This document shows positions 51,089-61,278 of a DNA stretch of 64,000 nucleotides, piece after piece. A model generated the notes under the pieces. The model worked only from the letters and a program-made list of their open reading frames with translations. It did not search any database and was not told the origin of the DNA. The position numbers and the translations under genes are program-made. Source of the stretch: Rhynchopus euleeides. Its lineage: Eukaryota; Euglenozoa; Diplonemea; Diplonemida; Diplonemidae. Position 1 is the first letter of the stretch. The number at the start of each line of letters is the position of its first letter. Location of the stretch: NCBI GenBank assembly GCA_963210315.1, contig OY723295.1, positions 1,652,501 to 1,716,500 on the forward strand, read 5' to 3'.

Positions 51089-51893
51089 CCCCCCCCCCCC
51101 CCCACACACACACACAGCCAGTGGGGGGGTGTGCTCAGCATTTGAAGAACACCAAGTGTCATTGCCCTCACTCCCCCCTCTCTCTTCTTCCCCCTTGTGA
51201 TTCACCCGGTTGCAGTACTTGGCTGGCAGCTCATTCGGCGGCGACACACCTTTTCACCCTTCGCCGTTCTCTGGGTATTGTGTGCATGTGTGTAATCCCG
51301 TGAGTCCCACCCCCACACACCCCTCGAGACCACGGGTGGCATCATCAGAGCTCGCTCTCGGTGCAACCTTCCACTCAAACAACAAGGCTGGGCTGGGTGT
51401 GTGTGTGTGTGGGGCACCCACACACACACACCCGTCCTGCGCACTCTATACTCCCTTTCTTTCGAACATCATCATTCAAACTGAAAGAGGCTGGCTTTCC
51501 GCCTCTCTGCGTTGACACTCTCGTGTGTGATGTGGCCCTCTCTCTCATTACTCGTGAGGGGTGGGGTAGGCCCTATTCTCGCGCCTTCAGAGCAAAGTCT
51601 TCCCATTGCCCCCTCACCTGCCCCGAGAAAAAGCACAAAAGGTGGATACAAAAAAAAATATGCCAAGAAGAACTGCATTCTACTGTTAAGCTGTACTTCT
51701 ACCGCTCCAGCCCATCCCACCCACCCTGCCCCTGGACACAGCCTGCATCACGAGTGAAGGGAGATCATCCCTGTGATTCGTTCTGCTTTTACTTCACTGC
51801 CCCTCCCCTGCCCCGCTCGTATTCATCCCTAGAGAAACCGCCTGAAAAGACAACCTCTGGCTGGACAATTGTCGAATTGTCGGGGCATGCAGC
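51089..51893. other. Gene-free stretch
   Basis: No gene is supported. Poly-C and CA repeats at 51087-51118 and TG/CA repeats at 51397-51432. It leads into the spliced-leader-like sequence. Confidence 0.5.
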
Positions 51894-52040
51894 GAACGAT
51901 TTTCTCAACCTCCGGTTTTCTGTACTTCATTGGTATGGACGTGCTCTGGAAGAAAGGTAATGCCCGCGGTGCGGCCAGGAGAACATGAAACAGCGACCTC
52001 TCTCGCCAGGGCGCGACGAACGTGGACAAAATTGTTCAAA
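51894..52040 (+). ncRNA. Spliced-leader RNA-like sequence (SL exon plus donor)
   Basis: The 39-nt stretch 51894-51932 begins GAACGATTTT and ends TTTCTGTACTTCATTG, directly followed by GTATGG. Kinetoplastid and diplonemid SL exons are 39 nt or so, end TTTCTGTACTNTATTG and are followed by a GTATG donor; the diplonemid exon as I recall it also starts CCAACGATTTA. So both ends match and the donor is in the right place, while the middle of the exon differs. A possible Sm-like site (ACAAAATTGTTC) lies at 52026-52037. SL genes normally occur in tandem arrays, often with 5S rRNA; here there is a single copy and no 5S, so it may be an orphan copy or pseudogene. The 3' end given is arbitrary. Confidence 0.45.
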
Positions 52041-54518
52041 ATAGTTCAGAATCGTTGGGCATCGTCAGGCAAACCATATTGTCGGAGGAGAGTAGGTTTG
52101 AAGAACCAGACGGTATCAAAGAGCGTCCAGGCGGTGGTGTCCGCGTTGGCCGTACCGCAACAACGGGTTGTCAAGAAAAAGGGAAATCGAAAGGTGTGTC
52201 AATAAAAAAGCCACACACGTTCCACAGAAGCGTGTGAGAATGGGGTCGCATCAGGGGCTATGACTTGCCTTTCCCCACCCCACCCACCCAGAGTGCCTGC
52301 CTGCCTGGGGCAGAGGGGTTTCACAAGCGCACTCTCAGAGAAGCGATGCTGATAGGAGTGGGCAGGGCTAAACCGAGCTTCCAGTCTGCGGATTTCCACC
52401 CGCGCCCCCTGCCCTCCCACCACCCCCCCCTTCATTGGGGTGGACCCAGCAGCCAGCCGAACCTAGTGGCACTGGCTGAGGTGAATGCACAACACCCCCG
52501 ATCTGCGGTTCTTCAGTGGTGTGTTGCTGGTGTGGGTATTTCCCCCCTTGTTTTCGGCACACTACAAAAAAGCGTGGAAGCGTCAACGCATCAAGGAAAT
52601 TGCAGCAAAAAAAAAAGTGCAGAACGACGTGTGCCTCATCCAATAGCCCTGCAATGCGAAGGGGTTGTCTGAAGTGAATGCCAGGGAAAGAGAATTCGTG
52701 CCGCACACTGCGCCGCTTTTTCTTTGTTTGCCGAGCACCCTCCCGCCCCCCCCCCTGCTCCCATTTTCCTCAAAAAGGGGCACGCCCTCACTTTCACGTG
52801 GACCTGCCCCTTGAAGGATTCGGCCAGAACGCCCTCTAAAAAAACGGGAGCAGAGGGTGGGCGATTTGTTTTGCCTCTCCCCCACCACCGCATCGCGCTG
52901 CTGGGGAACAAAAAGAGAGTTGGAGCCTCGGAACCGAACTTCCTTCTTTTGTCACTTCATCTTTTTCCCCCGTGGTGTCAGAGCACAATCACAAAAAAAA
53001 AATCTCACTTTTTCAGAGGAACATCCTTCCTGCAGTGCCGTGGGATCACCTTCCCCATAGCAGTGTATATACACTCGTCAAGACAAAGCCAGCTCAGGGT
53101 ATATACAGTGCATCTGCTCTGGGGAGATGTGTTTGTCATGGCCCTCCACGGTGTCTTTCGGCGTGGTACCTCCCCGTTGCGGAGACACCCGCCCGCCCCA
53201 CACATACCACCCACCATCCCTCCCCCCCCCCCCCCCTCTCCCCCAAGTTTTGTGAGTTTTGATCTGTGTGCCGCCTTGGGCTTGTTTCACTATTGCCTAT
53301 CTATTTTTTTGTTATTTTGAAACCTGAAAAAAAATTTACCTCTTTTGGACATGGCCTTTCTGTCTCTCTCTCTCTCTCTCTCCCCACCACCCCCTCCTCC
53401 TCCTCCCCCCCCTCCCCACCACTTCCGACTCTCGTATACTGAAAGTGTGAATATCCCCTCAATGACGAGAATACAGCCCCCCCCCCCCCCATCCTCTCTC
53501 TCTCTCCTCTACCTCTACAACGATCACTCCTTCTTCTTCTCCTCGAGATTCGCGCGCGCCCCGGGTCCCCCGGACCCCCAGTCCCCCACCCCAAGAACAT
53601 ACTGTCGCTTCTGAGAGGGGGGGGGGGTTATTGGGCTGTGGGGTGTATAGCTATCCTATTCCCTGTCGGTCCTGAGGCCCTGAGGCCCGCTCACGCGCAC
53701 GGTTGTAATGTTGTTGAAGCGATATATTTAGCCCCCCTCCCACCCCCTCTCCCCCCCCCCCCCCCCCTGCCCCCCTCGCACAGTGCAGGCAATGCCACAG
53801 AGAGAGAGGAAGAGAGAGCGCACAGGGAAGGTCTGGCATAGGCACATCCGGCTGCTGAAAATTCGGTGGACGGGCCACACGACGAGCCGGAAACGGGGGG
53901 TCGGGTGAAAGTGTTTGGTGCCGCAGCTGTGTGTCGCAAATAAAATACGGAAGGATCTGTCGCAAATGTTGGATTCGCTGATCAGGCATCATGCAGAAGC
54001 CCAACTGTATATGCTCGAAGGATCTGCGCGGCCCCCACCCCCCGAAATCTCGCCTCCCGCCAAACAAAACAACTGTAAAGAAGCTTCTCGTCCTCTCTCT
54101 TTTTTACATCTCTCTCTGGCACCACGAAAAACCACTGCGCCATGCCTGTCACATGAGCTCTCGGTTACTCCGGTTCCTCCTTCACTCGGCAACTCTATTG
54201 GCCTGCCGAGCCTCGAGAACTGATGTGTAGGGGGTGGGTGGGGGATATCGTACGCCAGTTCTCTCGTGCGTTAGTCTTTCGTGGACTTCTGTACGATGCA
54301 GATCCGCTCATCCTACACAGCCAACGGGTGGGGGGCGAAAATCGGTGATTCGCCGATGCCGTGAAGAGCCGCCGCCACCACCCCCCATACGTGCGTGTGT
54401 GGGAGGGGGGCTGGTGTATTGGGTGGGATGGGGTGGGGTGTGCGGGGGCGTGCATGCGTGGCTTTATATCTTGTTGTCCTCCCGCTGTGTGTGTTGCGTG
54501 TCTTTCCTTTTTTTTTTT
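52041..54518. other. Gene-free stretch with dispersed repeat copy
   Basis: No gene is supported. A ~50-bp copy of the dispersed GTGGAAGCGTCAACGCATCA repeat is at 52574-52624. C-runs occur at 53223-53240, 53479-53492 and 53750-53767, and CT repeats at 53361-53382 and 53498-53510. It ends in the T-run where retrotransposon copy 2 starts. Confidence 0.5.
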
Positions 54519-54658
54519 GCATACACGTTAAGTGTTCTAAGAAACCAGACATAACCAGAAGACCAACATCATGTTCGTGCTAGCACTTTTCCCTTTTGTC
54601 ATCACACCCGTGCGCCAAAACAGGTTAGGCCTTATATTTGGCTGCGTTCAACGAAAAA
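54519..54658 (+). repeat. A1 terminal repeat of copy 2
   Basis: Matches A1 of copy 1 from GCATACACG to CGAAAAA. Confidence 0.9.
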
Positions 54659-54728
54659 TATTTTCGTGGTTCAACACACCCACCTACTCCCTTCTCTTTA
54701 CTCCACCCTTCAACCCCCGACACAACCG

Positions 54729-56066
54729 ATGCCTGGCGTGCAGAACTCGGAGCTGGTGCTGTCCGGAGTGGGGCGCGGCGCGGGCAACCCGGACGCCTTG
54801 TCCGCCCCCCTCCCGGCGGGCGACTTCGGGATGGCGATGGGGCAGGCGCTGGCGGCAGTGAACACCGCCAACGCCCGTGAGGTGGCCACCCGCGAGGTCG
54901 CGGGGGCCGACATCCGGGCCACGCAGGTGGAGGCGCACGCGAGGGTGCACGCGGCGGGGGTGGATGCGGGGGCGGCTACGAGGGCCGCCAACGCGGAGGC
55001 GGCGGCGGGGATGCACATCGCATCCGCGAATGCAGCGGCGCATGCGGCGAAGGTGGAATCCGCTGCGGCACAGCGGGTGACGGGGGCGGAGTCGGACGCG
55101 AAGGTGGCGTCGGTGGAGGCGGCGGCCTCAAACGCCGTCACGGAGGCGCAGGCGCGGGCGATGGTCGCCGAGGAGTCCGCCAGGCACGCGGAGGTGAGAG
55201 CCCGCCTCGAGGCCGAGCTGGCCCTCGAGAGGGAGAAGACGCGCAACGCCGCGCTGGTGATGGAGGAACGGGCTAAGGCCCAGCGGGAGACGGCCCTCGC
55301 GGAGCACGCGAGGGTAAGGGCTGAGGCAGGCGCGAGCCGGGCTGCAGCCCCCCAGGACGAGGTGGCCTCCCTCCGGGAGGAGGTACGCCGGATGCAGGAG
55401 GTGGCGGACCTCCAGGCGGAGCTGGCCCGCCTGCGGGGAAACGGGACGGGCTCCGGAGCCGGCGCCGGAGCACCGAGGGCCGGAAAGCCGGAGCAGCGGG
55501 ACGGGGCCGGCAGCGTAGCCGGCAGCAGCGACAGCCGCAGGGGCGCCGGGGCTCTCAACCCCCTGGACGTGGACGAGTGGTGGCATGCGGACGAGGCCAC
55601 GCTGGGGCTGGTGCACCTGCATCAGCTGCGCCGCTACGACGCCCTGCTGGGGGCCCGGGCGGGGGGTGCCCTGCGCCCGCAGGCCCACGAGGCGCAGGCG
55701 CGGATGAGGGATATCAACCTCATCATGACGAGCCTGCCGTCGCTGCAGGAGCCGGAGGACTACGACGACCTCCTGGTCCGGCTGATGCAGAACCAGTTCT
55801 GCAGGCTGGAAGCCCTCAACGAGGGCGTGTTGGGGGGCGGATGGGAGGCGGCCTCCGCGATGGAGGAGGAATTCTTCGGGAAGCCGGAGATTCCTCCGTA
55901 CCTCCGGGCGGCAAAGGAGAAGGCACGGGCCCGCCAGCCACGCTCCCCCCAGGTCCACCACCCACAGCATCAACATCAACAACAACAGCAACGCAGCTCG
56001 CAGCCACAGCCGCAGCAGGGCCACCCCACCAGCCAGCGGAGCAGGAGGGGGGGCCACAGGCAGTGA
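54729..56066 (+). CDS. Gag-like ORF1 protein of copy 2
   Basis: The product is 445 residues, the same protein as in copy 1 with a few substitutions and two fewer residues in the His/Gln tail. The frame is intact, with a long Ala/Glu coiled coil and the WWHADEATLGLVHLHQL region. Preservation of the frame suggests the copy is young. Confidence 0.8.
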   Translation: MPGVQNSELVLSGVGRGAGNPDALSAPLPAGDFGMAMGQALAAVNTANAREVATREVAGADIRATQVEAHARVHAAGVDAGAATRAANAEAAAGMHIASANAAAHAAKVESAAAQRVTGAESDAKVASVEAAASNAVTEAQARAMVAEESARHAEVRARLEAELALEREKTRNAALVMEERAKAQRETALAEHARVRAEAGASRAAAPQDEVASLREEVRRMQEVADLQAELARLRGNGTGSGAGAGAPRAGKPEQRDGAGSVAGSSDSRRGAGALNPLDVDEWWHADEATLGLVHLHQLRRYDALLGARAGGALRPQAHEAQARMRDINLIMTSLPSLQEPEDYDDLLVRLMQNQFCRLEALNEGVLGGGWEAASAMEEEFFGKPEIPPYLRAAKEKARARQPRSPQVHHPQHQHQQQQQRSSQPQPQQGHPTSQRSRRGGHRQ

Positions 56067-56083
56067 GCTCGCCCCTCACGGCG

Positions 56084-56897
56084 ATGCTGGAGAGCATAGG
56101 GGTGCTTTCCACGGCGCGGGTGGGAAGGAGACGGGCACAGGAGGACCCGCTCGAGGCTCATGTCCGAAGCGGACTCCCCACTCCGGCCCTCCTCCGCCCT
56201 ACAGTACGTATCGAGGGCGGTCGCCGCGATGAGCCGCATGGGGGTTGTGGTGGACTCCCAGCTGCTCCAAGACTTCAAGCGAGGTCTGAAGCGCTTGGGG
56301 GCCCTCCGACCGCAGCACCAAGCGAAGCCAGCAACATCCGCCCAGGTGGCCGCAGTGGTGGGCCGGGCGGACGTCGACCGCGACACGAAGCTCGCGATTG
56401 TGCTGGGGTGGTGCGGGGCGGCGCGGGTGTCGGACGTGGTGCGCCTGAAGTGCGGGGACATCGCTTTCCAGAGCGAGTTTGTCGCCGTAAACTGGGCGGA
56501 GACGAAGAGCGACCCGTTCCGCCTGGGCGTCACGACGGGCCTGTTCCTCTCGGAGTGCTGGACGGAGGTGCTGCGGGAGGCGATCTCGGGGCGGGCGGCG
56601 GGCGCGCTGGTGGTCGACACTACCTACCGGCGCATCGTGGCGGCGCTGAAGAAGGAGGACCCGGAGCTGAGTGGGCACTCCCTCCGTCGGGGGGCTCTGG
56701 CGGAGCTCCTGCAAGAGGGGCTGTGCCTGGAGTCGCTTCGGCAGCTGTCCCGCCACAGCTCCCTGGACGCCCTGGCCAGGTACCTCCCGGCGGGGAAGCT
56801 GAAGCTGGCGAGGCAGACGGCCTCCACATCAATGGTGCTCGACCGGGGGCTATCCCGGGGGTCGCTCTTTGCCCTGCCTTCCCTGGGAAGCTCCTGA
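56084..56897 (+). pseudogene. Tyrosine recombinase of copy 2, internally deleted
   Basis: The start at 56084 encodes the first ~23 residues as in copy 1; the 182-bp deletion then removes most of the core-binding half and shifts the phase. The remaining catalytic part is still open in the original frame from 56160 (MSEADSPLRPSSALQYV) to 56897 with the Arg, HxxR, His and Tyr residues present. After the deletion the upstream start reads instead into the RT frame, giving a continuous frame to 58693. An N-terminally truncated recombinase could be made from 56160, but DNA binding would be doubtful. Confidence 0.88.
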
Positions 56898-56899
56898 GG

Positions 56900-58693
56900 A
56901 CGGCGTGCGTGGCGTACGAGCCCCCAGGCACGCCTTCCCCGCCGGCGACCCCTCGGCCCAGGCCGCCTCCCACGCCACCGCCACCACTTCCGCCTCCGCC
57001 TCCACCGCCGCCACGGCCGCCCCCTCCTCCTCTTCCTCGGAGGGTCGGCGACGACTCCTACTCGCCGGACGTCAACGCGACGTACGCGAGGGAAGCGCGG
57101 GTGACGGTGGAGGGGCGGCATCTTGGCCCGCCCTCGGCGCGGGGTGGCCCCACGGGGGAGCTGGCCCCCATTTCGACGTCACGTCTGAACCTCGACGCCT
57201 TAGAGGCCTTGGATTCCGAGGGGATCCTGTCAGGGGTTATCGACGTGATTCGGGACCGGGGCGCTTTCCTGCGGGCCATGCGACCGGGCGTGGATCTGGG
57301 CGACAGGCCTCTTTCGCGCGGGACCTCGAGGCACATGCTGCGGCACTGGGATAACCTCTCGGAGTGGGGGGTGCTGGGGTTGGCTGACGCGCCGAAGGTG
57401 GTCCTCCCGGCGTTCACCGTGGAGAAAAAGAGCGGGCTGCTGCGTTTGGTATGCGACGGGCGAAAGCTGAACCGGCTGATGCGGGACCCGCCACCGATGC
57501 TCCTCCCGTCGATCCACGAGGTGGTCCGGAGGTTCCTGGCGGTCGAATTCGTGGTGCAGGCTGACGGGAAGAGCTGGTTCTACCAGTTCCCCCTGGGGGA
57601 CGGGGTCCGCGACTTCTTCGGGGTGAATCTGGCTGGGGAGCGGGGCCCGTTTCGGCGCACCTCGCTGCGGGTGATGTGCATGGGCTGGAGCTGGGCGCCG
57701 TGCATCGCGCAGAGGGCCTCGCGCGTGCTTCTCCCCCTGGAGGATGGGCTGTCTTGGGTGGACAACTGGTTTGTGGTTGGAGATAGCCGGGAGGATGCAG
57801 CCGAGAGATACGCCCGATTCCTCGGCAAGGCCGAGTCGGTGGGCGCCGAGCTCAACGAGGGTGCGGAGTTCGGCACACCGCAGTCGCGGTTCATCGCCTT
57901 GGGGTTGGAATTTGATCTGGAGTCGTCGCCTAAGCGCTTCAGGTCGGACCCCGATTGGGTGTCGAAATTCCTTGCCTCGGCGGCCGTAGCGGCGGTTCGC
58001 GAGAACAGGGCTACTTCCCGGGAGTTCTACAAGGTTTTCGGCGGTATGATTTGGTTTCTGTTCTCGACGCAGAGGCGTCTCTGCTACTTCCGCGCCTCCC
58101 TCGCCTTCCTCAGGAGATCCGCGGCCAAGCTGGTTGCGGAACCGGAGCAGTGGGACCGCCCTCTCGACATCCCCCCCTCTGTTCTCGCTGATCTTTCTCT
58201 GATTTCGGCCGATCTGGGCCAGAATGTATGGGTTGAGGCATCGGCTTCGGGGCCCTCGGTCACGGCGTGGTCTGACGCTTCCGACACAGAATGGGCAGCC
58301 CTTCTGGAGTTAGACCCCGAGCCGATTGTCCAGGGCTGTTTTGATGAACCCCTCGCCCACCATATATATGTCAAAGAGCTCTTCGCAGCGCTCCAGGCGA
58401 CACGCCTCGCAGCCGCTACGCGGCCGGGCTGTGCGTTGGGGTTGCAGGTGGACAACACGGCAGCGGTGGCAGCAATCAACAAGGGCCACAGCAAGAATTA
58501 CCTCGCGAATGACTTGTTGTGTGCCTTGTTTGACACCGCAGACGGTGCGGGCATCTCCGTTTCCGCTCAGTGGGTGCCTACGCATGCACAGCGAGCAGAC
58601 GAGTTTACCCGAGGCACTGTGGCATCGCCGTGCCCTGTCCCCCTGGCGCCCCTCCCTGCGAGATATGCGGCGGTTGCAGCCATATCGCGTTAA
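56900..58693 (+). CDS. RT-RNase H of copy 2, intact
   Basis: Pro-rich linker, then RT with the same VDN in place of YxDD (57758-57766), and a complete RNase H: TAWSDASDTEW, HIYVKELFAALQATRLAA, LQVDNTAAVAAINKGHS and HAQRADEFTRG, which supply the expected acidic residues. The frame ends at 58693. The extra C near 58302, absent from copy 1, keeps RNase H in phase. Because of the upstream deletion the frame is now fused to the recombinase start codon at 56084. Confidence 0.88.
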   Translation, partial: TACVAYEPPGTPSPPATPRPRPPPTPPPPLPPPPPPPPRPPPPPLPRRVGDDSYSPDVNATYAREARVTVEGRHLGPPSARGGPTGELAPISTSRLNLDALEALDSEGILSGVIDVIRDRGAFLRAMRPGVDLGDRPLSRGTSRHMLRHWDNLSEWGVLGLADAPKVVLPAFTVEKKSGLLRLVCDGRKLNRLMRDPPPMLLPSIHEVVRRFLAVEFVVQADGKSWFYQFPLGDGVRDFFGVNLAGERGPFRRTSLRVMCMGWSWAPCIAQRASRVLLPLEDGLSWVDNWFVVGDSREDAAERYARFLGKAESVGAELNEGAEFGTPQSRFIALGLEFDLESSPKRFRSDPDWVSKFLASAAVAAVRENRATSREFYKVFGGMIWFLFSTQRRLCYFRASLAFLRRSAAKLVAEPEQWDRPLDIPPSVLADLSLISADLGQNVWVEASASGPSVTAWSDASDTEWAALLELDPEPIVQGCFDEPLAHHIYVKELFAALQATRLAAATRPGCALGLQVDNTAAVAAINKGHSKNYLANDLLCALFDTADGAGISVSAQWVPTHAQRADEFTRGTVASPCPVPLAPLPARYAAVAAISR

Positions 58694-58761
58694 ACATTTC
58701 AAGTGTGGTGTACCCTTTCAATCCCTTGTCTTTCTTTCCGCTACGCGGTCCCTGTGGGTTG

Positions 58762-58841
58762 GGCTGCGTTCAACGAAAAAAGACACTTCTTTCCGGAGTT
58801 TAGCTAGCACGATTCAGTTGGGCGATTCATTTGTCTGGTTT
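58762..58841 (+). repeat. B1 repeat of copy 2
   Basis: Matches B1 of copy 1; the element ends here with TTTGTCTGGTTT. Confidence 0.9.
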
Positions 58842-58989
58842 GTGTCTTCCAGCAGATTATGGAAGCCGGCAAGAAAACGCAGCCTCACACAAGGCGGACC
58901 CGACAGCTCGGGTGTGAGTAAATTGTCGGTGCAAAAGGAAGGGGTGAGGAGGGCTTGTTGTATCCCGAGGCGGTGGGGGGGGGGGGGTA
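58842..58989. other. Short spacer between copy 2 and the next transposon
   Basis: Unique sequence ending in a G-run of about 13 and TA, the target of the next element. Confidence 0.5.
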
Positions 58990-59227
58990 GGGGGGGTCAT
59001 AAGCCCGTACAAAACCAAAATTTTCGACATACCATCAGAGCCGCCCTAATACCTGATCTGACCCGAAAATCCGACCCATACCCCCCCGGAAACTGTCTGG
59101 GGCCCACTTGTGACACCTGATACGCACTTTTGTGATGATTTTTTGGGGTCCTAAAAAATGTACCTCAGTTTCGTACCTTGCCTTTGTACCTGAACCACTC
59201 CCGACCGCATTATTTCGTTCTTTGCAA
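58990..59227 (+). repeat. Left TIR of the 1.53-kb element
   Basis: From GGGGGGGTCATAAGCC to TATTTCGTTCTTTGCAA; inverted copy at 60274-60519. Confidence 0.85.
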
Positions 59228-59269
59228 GGGAAGGGTGTCACTACGCTCACTCAGCACGCCGAGCAACAC

Positions 59270-59983
59270 ATGCCGCGTGCCCAGGGCCTCGCAGAGGTGT
59301 CAGATGCTGCTGCAGAGGAGTACCTTGCTCGAAAGACGCTCGCCAAACGGGAGATGTGCGGGGTCTCGGCAGAGAGCGTTGTGGCAGACCTGCGTAAAAA
59401 GAAAACGGCACACGACATCGGTGAGGCGACATTATTTCGGGCGCTCCGTCGGGCTGGGTACGTAGGAGAGCGAGTGGGACGTGGTGACGACAGATATATG
59501 CAGTGGTGCATCAACTGCACGCACGTGCGGGAAAAGCGGCGTTCCTTGCTAGCCAAGAAAGATGTCACCTGCACTCCTACTCCTCCCACTCGTCCTGCTC
59601 CTACCCCCACACCAACTGATACGGGCAGTGAGAGTGATGGCAGCTCCAGAGCAGCAGATGATCTAGGAAGCAATGAGCGGGTCAGCCGGGCAGACTACCT
59701 CAGTCTGTACCGGAAGTACGAAGCGTTGCGGGCCCGCCACCACCGCCTCCAGGAGAGGACCCGAGGGTTGAGAGTAGGGTTGTACAACGCCAGGGGAGGG
59801 TATTCCCCTGGCGTTGAGACATCCCTGGCGACCTTGCGGTCGCACTGTGTGGGGGCTGAGTCGGCAGGCAGATGCCGATCCAATGACCTTGTTGAGTCCC
59901 CACATGGTACACTCTCATACGTGTTGTCGAGACTGCGTGGTGTGCATATCCTGCGGGGCGCAAATTACACAGCACAATCATAA
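59270..59983 (+). CDS. HTH protein of the 1.53-kb element, possible truncated transposase
   Basis: The frame is open from inside the left TIR; the ATG at 59270 (MPRAQGLAEVSDAA) is the first outside it and gives 237 residues. Residues ~35-75 read SAESVVADLRKKKTAHDIGE followed by ATLFRALRRAGYV, the pattern of the second HTH in Tc1/mariner transposases (short loop, then TLxRxLRxAGY), and then WCINCTHVREKRR. A Pro/Thr linker and a short second helical part follow (DYLSLYRKYEALRARHHRLQ). No DDE/D residues can be assigned. DNA binding to the element's own ends is a reasonable guess; catalysis is not. Confidence 0.5.
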   Translation: MPRAQGLAEVSDAAAEEYLARKTLAKREMCGVSAESVVADLRKKKTAHDIGEATLFRALRRAGYVGERVGRGDDRYMQWCINCTHVREKRRSLLAKKDVTCTPTPPTRPAPTPTPTDTGSESDGSSRAADDLGSNERVSRADYLSLYRKYEALRARHHRLQERTRGLRVGLYNARGGYSPGVETSLATLRSHCVGAESAGRCRSNDLVESPHGTLSYVLSRLRGVHILRGANYTAQS

Positions 59984-60030
59984 CCACTTCGGCTCTCAGG
60001 GCGTACAATATCCCAATCGTGCCTTCACAG

Positions 60031-60288
60031 GCTAAGATCGACGAAGCAAAAGCATCTACAACGCTGCCTACTAATGCCGATGCAGCCTCCCAGGCGTACG
60101 AAGTACTCACAATGACCCATATGCGATCGAAGTACTACACCCAGAAGGTGGCTGAACTCATTCTGCTGACGCAACAACACAACATTCCCACTAATCAGGT
60201 CAAGAAAGACCTTGCCGAGGCACTGGGGAAGGCAACATGCGTGCCACCTGAGCCAGAACCACCGCAGAAAAGGCAAAGAACGAAATAA
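60031..60288 (+). CDS. Possible 3' exon of the element's HTH protein
   Basis: After a CTTCACAG acceptor (AG at 60029-60030) an 85-codon frame reads ordinary helical protein (KIDEAKASTTLPTNADAASQ; HMRSKYYTQKVAELILLTQQ) ending PPQKRQRTK, a nuclear-signal-like basic tail. It ends inside the right TIR. It may be the last exon of the upstream HTH protein or a separate small ORF; no clear donor was found. Confidence 0.4.
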   Translation, partial: AKIDEAKASTTLPTNADAASQAYEVLTMTHMRSKYYTQKVAELILLTQQHNIPTNQVKKDLAEALGKATCVPPEPEPPQKRQRTK

Positions 60289-60519
60289 TGCGGTCGGGAG
60301 TGGTTCAGGTACAAAGGCAAGGTACGAAACTGAGGTACATTTTTTAGGACCCCAAAAAATCATCACAAAAGTGCGTATCAGGTGTCACAAGTGGGCCCCA
60401 GACAGTTTCCGGGGGGGTATGGGTCGGATTTTCGGGTCAGATCAGGTATTAGGGCGGTTCTGATGGTATGTTGAAAATTTTGGTTTTCGTACGTTTTTAG
60501 GGGGGCTTATGACCCCCCC
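60274..60519 (-). repeat. Right TIR of the 1.53-kb element
   Basis: Inverted copy of the left arm, ending CTTATGACCCCCC next to TA. Confidence 0.85.
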
Positions 60520-60534
60520 TAGGCATGGGCCCCC

Positions 60535-60780
60535 AAACATATTTTTCATAAACATATATTTTTGCCAAAAATATGTTTCATTTTCGCATAAAAAAATATT
60601 TTTATATTTTTCGAAAATATTTCCAAAATATTTTTATATTTTGGAAATATTTTGAAAATATTTCGAAAATATTTTTATATTTCGGAAATATTTTGAAAAT
60701 ATTCCAAACATAAAAAAATATGTTGAAAATATTCCAAACATAAAAAAATATTTTCAAAAATATAAAAATATGTTGGAAAA
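60535..60780. repeat. AT-rich subterminal array, left
   Basis: Dense AAATATTT, GGAAATATTTTGAAAATATT and AACATAAAAAAATATG units. A shorter inverted counterpart is at 62870-62975. Confidence 0.7.
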
Positions 60781-61278
60781 AACCTTCCTAATCCGGCGAT
60801 TTATAGGGGGACCCTTTTCGAATTTTTTTTGGGGAAGGGGTAAATTGAACGTTTTTGGCCATTTGAAGCCACTGCGAGCATTCCCGGGCCTCGGAAATCA
60901 GATTTTTGCCCCTGAAATGCGGTACCGGTCCGGACGAAAATCCGAAAAATTCGCGCCAAAAAATGACCCCCGAAGCTGCGGTCTGGGTCCAAAGGATTTG
61001 TGCCAAGGGCCGTTATGGACACCCCGTAAACCCTTCTGGGACCAAAAAGTGCACGAAAGGGGTTAAAACGGCCTAATTCGTTGATTTGTTGCATTTCCCA
61101 GCCAAAAATCGATTTTTTGGCTTGGCGAGTAGTTGGCGAAAATCGCGAAAAATCCCAAAAATATCGATTTTTTACATGGAAAATGGGACCAAAAACCGGG
61201 TTCTGGCCATTTCTGGGTGGTTTTTCGGGGTTTCCAGACAATGTTCGCCATTTTTCTGCCCGAAACCCCAGCCTGCTT

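Larger units (their letters stand above)
54519..58841 (+). mobile_element. Tyrosine-recombinase retrotransposon, copy 2, lacking A2-B2
   Basis: Nearly identical to copy 1 from A1 (54519-54658) to B1 (58762-58841) but it stops there: no A2 or B2 follows. Compared with copy 1 it has a 182-bp deletion in the recombinase (between 56151 and 56152; copy 1 positions ~40465-40646) and a few in-frame indels, while its RT-RNase H frame is intact. Loss of the distal repeat pair should block normal cDNA circularisation. It is flanked on the left by a T-run similar to that of copy 1. Confidence 0.92.
58990..60519. mobile_element. 1.53-kb TA-flanked TIR element with HTH reading frame
   Basis: Arms of about 240 bp (58990-59227 and 60274-60519) are inverted copies with tips GGGGGGGTCATAAGCC. 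TA flanks both ends (58988-58989; 60520-60521). The tips resemble those of the 4.56-kb element (GGGGGGTCGAAAGCC), so both probably belong to one superfamily. The interior encodes a short protein with a helix-turn-helix like that of Tc1/mariner transposases but no DDE domain, which fits an internally deleted element. Confidence 0.8.
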
